This document shows, in pieces, positions 54,450-64,000 of a DNA stretch of 64,000 nt. How positions within the stretch are numbered: the first letter of the stretch is position 1; every line of letters begins with the position of its first letter. This DNA is from Petunia secreta (taxonomy: Eukaryota > Streptophyta > Magnoliopsida > Solanales > Solanaceae). The notes under the pieces are model-generated. The model made no database searches. It was not told where the DNA came from and worked only from the letters and a program-made list of their open reading frames with translations. Where the stretch lies: positions 17,688,001 through 17,752,000 of the forward strand of contig JARKIP010000053.1 in NCBI GenBank assembly GCA_029990175.1, given 5' to 3'. The position numbers and the translations under genes are program-made.

Positions 54450-56708
54450 TTACACGACCCGAATTCTCGGTTAGGCCGTGCGGGCACCCGACCACCTCCC
54501 TTAAACTTGTCGGGCGAATCCTATTGACTGAATCGATATAAGTTGTGAAGAATTACCTTGAAATCAAAATGAACCAAACTTTAACAACATAAGATAACTC
54601 TCAAGGATAGACAAACATAAAAGCTGTCTGAATAGTACAAATAACTACCCAAAAGACAGATTTTTAAAGGTTTCCGGATCATATGTCTAAGAAAGCCAAA
54701 AGATATACACAGCTCCCGAAGGGAGCAAAAGTAAGGAAAACTGTAATATCTGAAGTTGGTGGCCGCAATGAACAAGATGGCTCACCGTAGACAGCTGAAA
54801 ACGTACTACTCCTCAATCACGACGCGACTGGCTGGGTCCTGGAGCAGAATCTGCCGAACGATAAGAAAATACAAGAACAAATAGGGGTGAGTCATAAGGA
54901 CTCAATGACTGCGAACAAACTAGCAAACTCGAAAAATATATACGTTAGTCAGGGAAACGGAACCAGACAATAATCAACAAATAAGCAATACACATATAAG
55001 CAGAACAGTAGTGATGTACAAAAATCTACATAATAGTATGAAATGAAATGGAATGAGATGAAATGAAATGAGATGCAAAGGGTCACATGTGCCCGTAATC
55101 CCATCCCGAAGCGGAATACTCCTGCATTCGAGGGGAATCCAATCTGCTAACCAACTGGAGCGGAATACTCCTGCTCCTGGGGCAGAATACTCCTGCACCC
55201 GGGGCGGAATACTCCTGCACCCGATATAATATAAATCAAAGTCGGAATACTCCTACACTCTTCTGGGGTGGAATACTCCTGCACCCGATAAAATGTAAAG
55301 CTGAGACAGAATACTCTTGCACTCAGTATAATATGGAATGTAATACATCTGAATGCGATGTGATGCAATAGTAACCCTTCACCAGCGCGGGACTCTCATC
55401 GACAGCCGGGAAGTAGATTCCAACTCAAAGCCGAAGTACAATACTCAAATCCTCAATGCAATACCAATAACAGGACATAACATATAATATAGAATGTAAA
55501 TCCAAAGCAAAGGCGTAATGAGTACGCCTATCGGCAGCTACACACGTAAGAAACACGTGGTAGAAAATCCACGAGGCCAAGTGCCTCTAAAGAAATGGAT
55601 ATAAACACTTACTGTATTCTAAAGCTAGCCCTTTTATTCAACAACTGCTTTTTCCTTTGGATTAACTGCCAAACGATCCCGCTCTATTCAATAAGCAGAA
55701 AAATTATATCAAATAAAGCTAAAGGCGTCATTCCTTATGTCTTAGGGCAATCCAGTTAGGAACTTGATACCCTATTCGCGTACGCAATACGTAGGACAGG
55801 CCTATGTACAGGGTTCAAAGTCCCATAACCAAACCCTAATTAAATTACATTTATATGTTGCTCATAACTCGCTGAGTACGAATATATAATCATTTCCATC
55901 ATCGGAGTCCAATTGACCCTTTAAAATATCAATTTAAGTCATTAGGATGATGTCTAATATCCCTATTTTAACCGTAAAAATACATTCAAACACACGTAAT
56001 AAGCTAAGATAATGAGTTAACATCATTACCTGGAGATTTGAGGTAGAAATTTCACTATTTTTCCACCACTTTTTCCCATTGTTCCTCTCTTTTCTAATCT
56101 TTCTCTTCTCTGTTCGTTTGAATGTTTCTGCCTTCTATATCATAGCTACTACTTATAAGGGATTAAATCCCTTACTAACCGACTTTTCAATTTTCAAATT
56201 TTTTTATTAATAAATTTGCTACGACGATTAAAATTAAAATGGAACCCTAGAGAAGTCGAAATGATCCCAAATTTTTCAAGTAAGTTATACAAAATATATG
56301 TAATATACTCGCGAAGACGGATCTCAAATCGGACTCCCGAAACTCAAGATGCGAATTTAAAGGAAAAAGGTCAAATTATTTAACTTTCGGCATTTTAACG
56401 GAAACTAGCCGAACAACATCGAAATTCACTTTCGAAAAATCACAAAAGTTAGAAATAATCATACGAACCTAACGGCGCTTTCGGATTTCGAATCGGAGCT
56501 CATTCGCTAAAGCCAAGCTCAAAAATCTCTTTTTAATATTTATCGACAATAAAAACTGAAACCTTCTTCCGATGCCTACCAAACGAGGTCTGATTTAGCT
56601 CAAATTTTACAGATAGGTCCTAATGGACCTTACGAATATTTTAAAATTATCAGCACGCCAATCGGAGTTAGATCCTAACTTCCAAAACGACTGACCGAGG
56701 TTGTTTCA
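54450..56708 (-). repeat. 3' LTR of Tekay-like element, 2.26 kb
   Basis: On the minus strand it starts TGAAACAACC (56708) and ends CGGGTCGTGT plus two bases. The last dinucleotide reads AA where the other LTR reads CA. It contains minisatellite units of GGAATACTCCTGCACCCG (about 55110-55330) and a GAAAT pentanucleotide run (55040-55078). Confidence 0.9.
55110..55330. repeat. LTR minisatellite, GGAATACTCCTGCACCCG units
   Basis: At least seven copies of GGAATACTCCTGCA-type units with variable spacers. The 5' LTR (62680-62850) holds fewer, so unit number changed after insertion. Confidence 0.85.
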
Positions 56709-56721
56709 TTCTCCTCCACTT
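56709..56721 (-). promoter_or_regulatory. Polypurine tract, minus strand
   Basis: AAGTGGAGGAGAA on the minus strand precedes TGAAACAACC. Confidence 0.8.
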
Positions 56722-56848
56722 AGACTCTCGTTCGTCCTCGTACGAGCAAGAGTGTAAAATAGATTTCACACCTCTAATGAGAATGCTTACACCAATTTTT
56801 CAATGACATTTACTACGAAACCAAAATCATATACAATGATAAGAACTT

Positions 56849-58260
56849 TTAGGTTTTAAAGACCAAGATCGAACCTGAATCGTCGAAGAGGTAAGGATAC
56901 CTCTCACGCATACTGGACTCAAGCTCACAAGTATCCTCCTCACGAGGATGATTATTCCATCGCACTCGAACCATCGAAATCTGCTTCGAACGAAGTTTCC
57001 AGACATCACACGCAACTATAGCAACTGGGAACTCCTCGTAAGCCAGTTTCACATCTAGCTGAGCAGGGTCTAATTCGATCACTTCAGCAGGATCTCGGAT
57101 ACACTTCCGGAGCATCGATACATGGAAAACTGGGTGAACTGGCATTGAAGCTGGCAAGTCGAGCCGATAAGCTACCTTACTACTACGCTTCTCGATACGG
57201 AAAAGGCCAATGAACCTGGGACTAAGCTTTCCTTTCCTACAAAATCTCTTTACACCTCGCATCGGTGACACTTTCAGAAATACCATGTCCCCGACCTCGA
57301 ACTCTAACTCTCGGCTCCTCCGGTTCGAATATGAAATCTGTCTACTCTGGGCGGTCCGTAAATGATCCTGAATAACACGAACAACATCGAGAGTCTGACG
57401 AACCATATCTGAACTCATCACCTCGACATCTCGAGACTCAAACCAGCCAATAGGAGAACGACATCGACGACCATATAAGGCCTCAAATGGAGCCATCTGA
57501 ATGGAAGACTAGTAGTTATTATTATAAGAGAAATCTGCTAACGCCAAATGATCATCCCAGTAACCCCCGAAGTCCAGTGCACAAGCTCTCAGCATGTCCT
57601 CTAAAATTTAAATAACCCACTCGGACTGACCGTCAGTCTGAGGATGGAATGTTGTGCTAAGCTGCACCTGGGTCCCCAACTCTCTCTGAAAAGACTGCCA
57701 GAACTGAGAGGTAAACTGGGAACCACGATCTGAGATAATAGATACAGGAGTACCATGCAGCCTAACTACCTGCTCAATGAAAATCCGAGCCAATTTCTGA
57801 GCTGAATCAGTAGTCTTTACAAACTGAATCGTAGCACCGTAGGGTCTTTGGTAGACCAACTATAAAATCCATTGTGATGTGCTCCCACTTCCACTCGGGA
57901 ACGGGCAATGCCTGGGCTAACCCTGCTGGTCTCCGGTGCTCGAACTTAACCTGCTGACAGTTCAAGCAACGAGATACATAATCAAATACATCTCTCTTCA
58001 TCCCCTTCCACCAATATAGCTCTCGGAGGTCCTGATACATATTTGTAATACTAGGATGAATAGAATAGCGCGAGCTATGAGCTTCACCGAGCATTAACTG
58101 CCTCAAATCCCCAACATCAGGAACACAGAGACGACCATTAAACCGAAGAATTCTATCTGAATCAAGCTCGAAGGAGGGAACTTCTCCACTTAGACATGAC
58201 TACGCAACTCCTGCAGATGAGGATCCTCGAATTGTCTTCCCTTAATCTGATTGACTAAAG
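56849..58260 (-). pseudogene. Tekay-like integrase with chromodomain-like C terminus
   Basis: The zinc part (58106-57900) has EAHSSRYSIHPS, YWWKGMKRDV and CLNCQQVK. The core has the first Asp in ITMDFIVGLPK, but the next segment is deleted around 57840, removing the VDRLTKSAHF-type block and shifting the frame. The other catalytic residues remain in IISDRGSQFTSQFW and HPQTDGQSE. A stop follows at about 57608, then FEALYGRRCRSPIGW (57496 on) and SPRFIGLFRIEKR. The end (IVACDVWKLRSKQISMVRVRW, REEDTCELESSMRERYPYLF) fits the chromodomain of this clade, which guides insertion into silent chromatin. Confidence 0.88.
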
Positions 58261-58281
58261 AAGACTGAGCTGCAATACACG

Positions 58282-59769
58282 CTAAGACTCGACTGGAGTC
58301 TGGGAGAAGAAACTCACGCCAGAGTCGCAAAGGGACTGCAATTCTCGGGCCAATGGTCTCATATCAGCGTAAAGAAAAGTCATGCTGCCCATGGACTTCC
58401 TTCTCAAAGCATCTGCTACCACGTTCGCCTTCCCAAGATGATAGCGGATAGTGAGATCATAATCTTTAATCAATTCAAGCCACCTCCGCTGTGGGCCGTT
58501 AAGATCTTTCTGAGAGAGAAGATACTGCAGACTCTTATGATCCGTATACACCTCACAAGGCTCGCCATAAAGATAATGCCTCCATATCTTCAAAGCAAAG
58601 ACCACAGCTGCCAATTCTAAATCATGAGTCGAATAATTCTTCTCATTCGGCTTCAACTGTCTGGAAGCATAAGCAATTACCTTCCCGTGCTGTATAAGAA
58701 CACAACCAAAGCCCACACGAGATGCATCACAATAAACTACGAATCCACCGGTGCCCGAAGGAAGGGATAACACTAGAGCTGAAGTCAATAAGGCCTTAAG
58801 CTTCTGGAAGCTCGCCTCACACTCATCGGACCATCGAAACTGAACCGCCTTCAGCGTCAGGCGAGTCAGGGGAGCTGCAATAGTAGAGAACTTCTCCACA
58901 AACCTCCGATAATAACCTCTCAATCCAAGGAAGCTGTGAATCTCCGTCGGAGTGGTAGGACGAGGCCATTTCTGCACTGCTTCAATCTTCTTAGGATCAA
59001 CCTTGATACCCTCAATAGATACCACGTGACCCAAAAATGCCACAGAATCAAGCCAAAACTCACATTTCGAGAACTTGGCATACAACTTACGATCACGGAG
59101 GGTCTGAAGAACCACCCTCAGATGATAATCATGCTCCTCGCGACTATGAGAATAAATAAGAATATCATCAATGAAGACAATGACAAAGGAATCAAGGAAT
59201 GGCTTAAACACCCGGTTCATGAGATCCATAAAGGTTGCAGGGGCATTAGTCAGCCCAAAAGACATAACTAGGAACTCATAATGGCCGTAACGAGTCCTAA
59301 AATCAGACTTTGAGATATCTGACTCGCGAATCTTTAGCTGATGATAACCAGATCGCAGATCGATCTTAGAAAAGAATTTGGCACCCTGCAACTGATCAAA
59401 CAAATCATCAATGCGAGGCAACGGGTACTTGTTCTTGATGGTGACCTTATTTAGCTGACGATAATCAATACACATCCGCATAGACCCATCTTCCTTTTTC
59501 ACGAATAGAACAGGAGCACCCTACGGAGAAATACTCGGCCTGATAGACCCCTTATCAAGCAAATTTTGCAACTGCTCCTTCAACTCTGATGGGGCCATGC
59601 GATAAGGAGGGATAGAAATAGGCTGAGTCCCTGGCATAATATCAATTCCAAACTCGATCTCTTGATCAAGAGGAAGTCCTGGAAAATCATCTGGAAACAC
59701 GTCAGGGAACTCCCTAACGACAGGAATAGAATCAAGAGATGGAATCTCCACAGTGGTATCTCGAACCAT
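58282..59769 (-). pseudogene. Tekay-like reverse transcriptase and RNase H
   Basis: Starts with FPDVFPDDFPGLPLDQEIEF and IPPYRMAPSELKEQL (59769-59521). A TAG at about 59520 (expected Trp) breaks the frame before GAPVLF. The remaining 406 codons are open: CIDYRQLNKVT, FFSKIDLRSGYHQL, FGLTNAPATFMDLMN, the active site VFIDDILIYS, then RNase H with VVYCDASRVGFG, THDLELAAVVFAL and VYTDHKSLQYL. It is the best-preserved pol segment in the window. Confidence 0.93.
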
Positions 59770-59781
59770 TGCAAGATACGC

Positions 59782-60260
59782 TTAACACCCTTTATCCATC
59801 ATCCACTTTGCCTTCAGGAAAGAAATAACATGCCCTATGGGTAGCAAATAAGAGCCTTGCCACACCACCGGTGCTGAACAAGGAAGAGACAATTGAAGAG
59901 ACTTGGCATGAAAATCTAATGTAGTATGACACGACGCCAGCCAATCCATGCCAATAATAACATCAAAATCAACCATATCTAGGATTAGAAGATCTACTAG
60001 TGTCTCACGACCCCCAAAAGATATGGTACAAGCTGGATAAACTCGATCCACAATGATAATGTCTCCAATAGGAGTAGAAACACAAAATGGATCACGAAGA
60101 CACATATAATCAACATGAAAACCCGAAGTAAAATAAGGAGATACATATGAATATGTAGACCCCGGATCCACCAAAGAATATGCATCTCGACCACAAACAG
60201 ATAAAATACCTGTAACAACAGCTAGGGATGCTTCAGCATCCTGCCTGGCCGGCAGTGCAT
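59782..60260 (-). pseudogene. Tekay-like protease
   Basis: DAYSLVDPGSTYSYVSPYF carries the active-site Asp in LVDPGST (this clade commonly has a SGAT/PGST form). DVIIGMDWLA is the second conserved motif. Open from about 60260 to the stop at 59782, which separates it from RT by a single TAA. Confidence 0.87.
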
Positions 60261-60361
60261 ATAGCTGTCTCTGCGGCTGAGCTGAGCCGCTACCCTGACG
60301 ACCACCTCTAGAAGGACCACTAGGACCACGTCCACGACCTCTACCGGGTGGTGGTGCACCT

Positions 60362-61805
60362 CTAGCTGGCTGAGACCCTAGAGGGGTACCCTGAGGCTAC
60401 TGCAACATAGGCACTGGAAGACGAGGGAAAGGCGGCTACTACCCTGCTGATGGAGATAAGGGCAATCCTTCTTATGATGCCCTGGATCCTGATAGATAAA
60501 GCACCCTGGAGCAAATCTACGCTGATAAAATTGAGACTGATCTCGCGGGTGAAACCAAAACTGACCCTGAGAAGAAGTAAGCGCATTTTGAGAACCCCCG
60601 CTGGAAACTGAGCTGGTTTGACAGGAGGCCTACTCTGCTGCTGATAACTCCTACCTCCATACGAGGTACTAGAATGCCCTGGACCACGAGATCTCTTACC
60701 CTCCCGCTCTAACTCCTCTATCTCCAATCTATGATAGGCCTCATACCTCCTAGCAATATCGACAGTGACATCAAATAGAGTACCTGCCTCAATCTCACGA
60801 GCCATCTCGGACCGCAAATGAGGAGAAAGCCCATCAATAAAACGTCTGACCCTCTCAGAGGGCTCCTGCACGAGATCTGGAGCATAGCTGGACATCTCCG
60901 AAAACAAAAGCTCGTACTCCGTGACTGATAGGTTACCCTGTCCAATCTTCTCAAACTGTCTCCTTTTCTCATCCTGCTGACTGCGAGGGAAAAACATCTC
61001 CATGAATCGACGGGAGAAATCACTCCAGGTCAGCTCAGGTAAGCCCTGCCTAGCTGATTGGATTGCGATCCACCAAGCTAAAGTCGGACCCTCAAACTGG
61101 AAGGCAGTATAATCAACTCCATACTGCTTAAGATATCCAAGGGCCGCTAAGATACGCTGACATTGATCAAGAAACTCACGAGGCTTAAGCTTATCTAATT
61201 TCTGACCAGAGAACTTCGGAGGACTAAGTCGGGTAAAATAATGCAACCTTGCCAGATCATCAACCTGACCTGCTATCTGGACTGGCTAACCAGCCTGAGA
61301 AACCGGAGGTACAACACCCGCTACCTCTGAAACATAACCACCTGGAACATGAGCTGTTGGGGCCATATGTGGAGCTAGAATGGAGGCTCCCTGAGCCTGA
61401 GAACAAATATCTACCGCAGCTTGAGGAGCTGCCTGAGGGATAGGAGCATCTACGACAGCCTGATGGATAGGAGCATCTACAGCAGCCTGTGGAATATGAG
61501 CATCTACGGCAGCCTGAGGAATAGGAGGTCCCTGGGGCATCTGCGTTGCTAAGAATCTCATAAAAGCGTCATGAAGTGGGGGGAACTAATAAGCCCTGCT
61601 CCCCCTACCCAGCAAAAGCTGGCACTACCGGAACCTCTGCAGCAGGATCAATATAATCCACCATCCTCGCAGCTTGGGCAACTCTACCTCTGCCTTGACC
61701 ACGACCTCTACCGCGGCCAACACCACCACCTCACAGAGCAGCAGGCATAGGGGCGACCGCTGGCTCCTCCGCCTCTCACTGAACATTCGCGCGCGTTCTC
61801 ACCAT
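60362..61805 (-). pseudogene. Tekay-like gag with RG-rich N terminus and PQAAVDAP repeats
   Basis: I place the start at ATG 61805 (MVRTRANVQ), followed by an Arg/Gly run. Several stops follow. The frame at 61561-61286 has a repeat PQAAVDAHIPQAAVDAPI. The capsid (61246 on) reads RLSPPKFSGQKLDKLKPREFLDQ, FQFEGPTLAWW, WSDFSRRFMEMFFP, NLSVTEYELLFSEMS and RFIDGLSPHLRSEM. The zinc knuckle (CFIYQDPGHHKKDC, near 60500-60460) is in another frame, so a frameshift lies just upstream. Confidence 0.85.
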
Positions 61806-61981
61806 TTACTGCTGAAAATTAAAAATATTTAACTTTAGATAAGAAGACTCACGCACGACGAGTAATGAAAGAAAGGAAACTGCCTAAATGCCATCATTGC
61901 CTCTCGTAGATAGGTACGGACGTCTCTGCCCGATCAGCGAGACTCTATTAGACATTGTCATGATCTGGAAAGACTCCAAAC

Positions 61982-61993
61982 CTTTTGATACCA
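61982..61993 (-). promoter_or_regulatory. Primer binding site, Met-type, partial
   Basis: On the minus strand TGGTATCAAAAG lies two bases after the LTR end. The first eight bases fit initiator-Met tRNA, the rest do not, so it is decayed or of a variant type. Confidence 0.6.
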
Positions 61994-61995
61994 AC

Positions 61996-64000
61996 TGACA
62001 CGACCCGAATTCTCGGCTAGGCCGTGCGGGCACCCGACCACCTCCCCTAAACCTGTCGGGCGAACCCTATTGACTGAATCGATATAAATTGTGAAGACTA
62101 CCTTGAAATGAAAATGAACCAAACTTTAACAACATAAGATAACTCTCAAGGATAGACAAACATACAAGCTGTCTGAATAGTACAAATAACTACCCAGAAG
62201 ACAGATTTTTAAAGGTTTTCAAATCAGACATCTAAGAAAGCCAAAAGATATACACACCTCCCGAAGGGAGCAAAAGTAAGGAAAACTGTAATATCTGAAG
62301 TTGGTGGCCGCAATGAACAAGATGGCTCACCGTAGACAGCTGAAAACGTACTACTCCTCAATCACGACGCGACTGGCTGGGTCCTGGAGCAGAATCTGCC
62401 GAACGAAAAGAAAACACAAGAACAAATAGGGGTGAGTCATAAGGACTCAATAAGTGCAAACAAACAAGCAACCTCGAAACATAGATACGCTAATCAGGGA
62501 AACGGAACCAGACAATAATAAAAAAATAAGCAATGCACATATGAGCAGAACAGTAGTCATGTACAAAAATCTATGCAATAGTATGAAATGAAATGGAATG
62601 AGATGAAATGAAATGAAATGAAATGAGATGAAATGAAATGAGATGCAAAGGGTCACATGTGCCCGTAATCCCATCCCGAAGCGGAATACTCCTGCATTCG
62701 AGGGGAATCCAATCTGCTAACCAACTGGAGCGGAATAATCCTGCTCCTAGGGCGGAATACTCCTGCACCCGATATAATATAAATTAAAGGCGGAATACTC
62801 CTGCACCCGATAAAATGTAAAGCTGAGACGGAATACTCTTGCACTCAGTATAATATGCAATGTAATACATCTGAATGCGTTATGATGCAATAATAACCCT
62901 TCACCGGCGCGGGACTCTCATCGACAGTCGGGAAGTAGATTCCAACTCAAAACCAAAGTACAATACTCAAATCCTCAATGCAATACCAATAACAGGACAT
63001 AACATATAATATAGAATGTAAATTCAAAGCTAAGGCGTAATGAGTACGCCTATCGGCATCTACACACGTAAGAAACACGTGGTAGAAAATCCACGAGGCC
63101 AAATGCCTCTAAATAAATGGATATAAACACTTACCGTATTCCAAAGCTAGCCCTGTTATTCAACAACTACTTTTTCCTTTGGATTAACTGCCAAACGATC
63201 CCGCTCTATTCAATAAGAAGAAAAATTATATCAAATAAAGCTAAAGGCGTTATTCCTTATGTCTTAGGGCAATCCAGCTAGGAACCTGATACCTTATTCG
63301 CGTACGCAATACACTGGCCAGGCCTATGTGTACGGTTCGAAGTCTCATAACCAAACCCTAAATAAATTACTTTTATATGTTGCTCATAACTCGCTGAGTA
63401 CGAATATATAATCCTTTCCATCATCGGGGTCCAATTGACCCTTTAAACTATCAATTTAAATCATTAGGGCGATGTCTAATATCCCTATTTTTACCATAAA
63501 AATACATTCAAACACACATAATAAGCTAAGATAATGAGTTAACATCATTACCTGGAGATTTGGGATAGAAATTCCACAATTTTTCCACCAATTTTTCCTT
63601 TTTTTTCTCTCTTTTCTAATCTTTCTCTTCTCTGTTCGTTTGAATGTTTCTGCCACACTATGTCGTAGCTACTGCTTATAAGGGATTAAATCCCTTACTA
63701 ACCGACTTTTAAATTTTCAAATTTTTTTTTAATAAATTCGCTACGACGATTAAAATTAAAATGGAACCCTAGAGAAGTCGAAATGCTCCTAAATTTTTCA
63801 AGTAAGTTACACAAAATATATGTAACATACTCCCGAAGACAGATCTCAAATCGGACTCCCGAAAATCAATATGCGAATTTAAAGGAAAAATGTCAAATTA
63901 TTTAACTTTCGGTATTTTAGCGGAAACCAGCCGAACAAAATCGAAATTCACTTTCGAAAAATCACAAAAGTCAAAAATAATCATACAAACCTAACGGCGC
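61996..64000 (-). repeat. 5' LTR of Tekay-like element, incomplete at the window end
   Basis: Homologous to 54450-56460. It contains a longer GAAAT-type pentanucleotide run (62583-62645) and a shorter GGAATACTCCTGCA array (62680-62850) than the 3' LTR. About 250 bp should remain beyond the window. Confidence 0.9.
62583..62645. repeat. Pentanucleotide microsatellite (GAAAT / GAGAT)
   Basis: About a dozen units, against about eight at 55040-55078 in the partner LTR, showing slippage after insertion. Confidence 0.85.

Larger units (their letters stand above)
54450..64000 (-). mobile_element. Tekay/Del-like Ty3/gypsy element, minus strand, 5' LTR cut by window end
   Basis: On the minus strand, in order: 5' LTR (from beyond 64000 to 61996), primer site, gag, protease, RT-RNase H, integrase with chromodomain-like end, polypurine tract (56709-56721) and 3' LTR (56708-54450). 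The order and motifs are those of the Tekay/Del chromovirus clade. Multiple stops and an integrase deletion show it is dead. It sits inside an LTR of the same family in the opposite direction. Confidence 0.92.

Noticed and set aside
55147..55368. Short ORFs rich in CRSIP/QEYSAPG at 54974-55368 and 62571-62844
   Set aside because: Direct read-through of the LTR minisatellite; repeat translation, not a gene.

Overview
The window looks like a gene-poor, heterochromatin-like stretch of a flowering plant nuclear genome. Almost every base I can assign belongs to a transposable element (TE). The mix is Ty3/gypsy chromovirus, Tekay/Del-like and Tat/Ogre-like LTR elements, plus Mutator-like (MULE) and CACTA DNA transposons. 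Plant TE introns, initiator-Met and Arg tRNA primer sites and the element families point to a eudicot. Solanaceae is my guess from the flavour of the repeats and is inference only. I see no convincing ordinary cellular gene, tRNA, rRNA or CRISPR.

Layout. 1-2756 is a segmental copy of the 3' part of a gypsy element plus the MULE gene it sits in. 3869-6446 is an old Tat/Ogre-like LTR on the minus strand. 6447-16349 is the right part of a CACTA transposon; its second gene is split just after the start codon by a 7.3 kb non-autonomous gypsy element (6797-14071, target duplication GGCAT). 18421-28208 is a MULE transposase gene split by a full-length gypsy element (18698-26163, target duplication CTGCT) that carries gag, protease, RT, RNase H and integrase, all decayed. 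30284-48514 is an 18.2 kb, very young, non-autonomous Tat/Ogre-like element (target duplication CTTCT) with 4.1 kb LTRs, an extra ORF1, two gag genes, a 29-bp minisatellite and no pol. 48520-53150 holds relics of a GRF zinc-finger gene and a DUF1985-like gene. 53151-64000 is a truncated Tekay-like LTR into which a Tekay-like element has inserted on the minus strand; its far LTR runs off the window.

How the parts relate. The 7.3 kb non-autonomous gypsy element shares primer site, leader, gag start, protease and a 36-nt block ending in the polypurine tract with the full-length gypsy family, so that family probably supplied its enzymes. It has lost capsid, zinc knuckle, RT, RNase H and most of integrase. 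It carries instead about 400 codons of unrecognised acidic, Cys-containing sequence fused in frame to the protease. The Ogre-like element must likewise have moved in trans, and recently: I count seven substitutions between its LTRs. These two parasitic elements are the most interesting content of the window.
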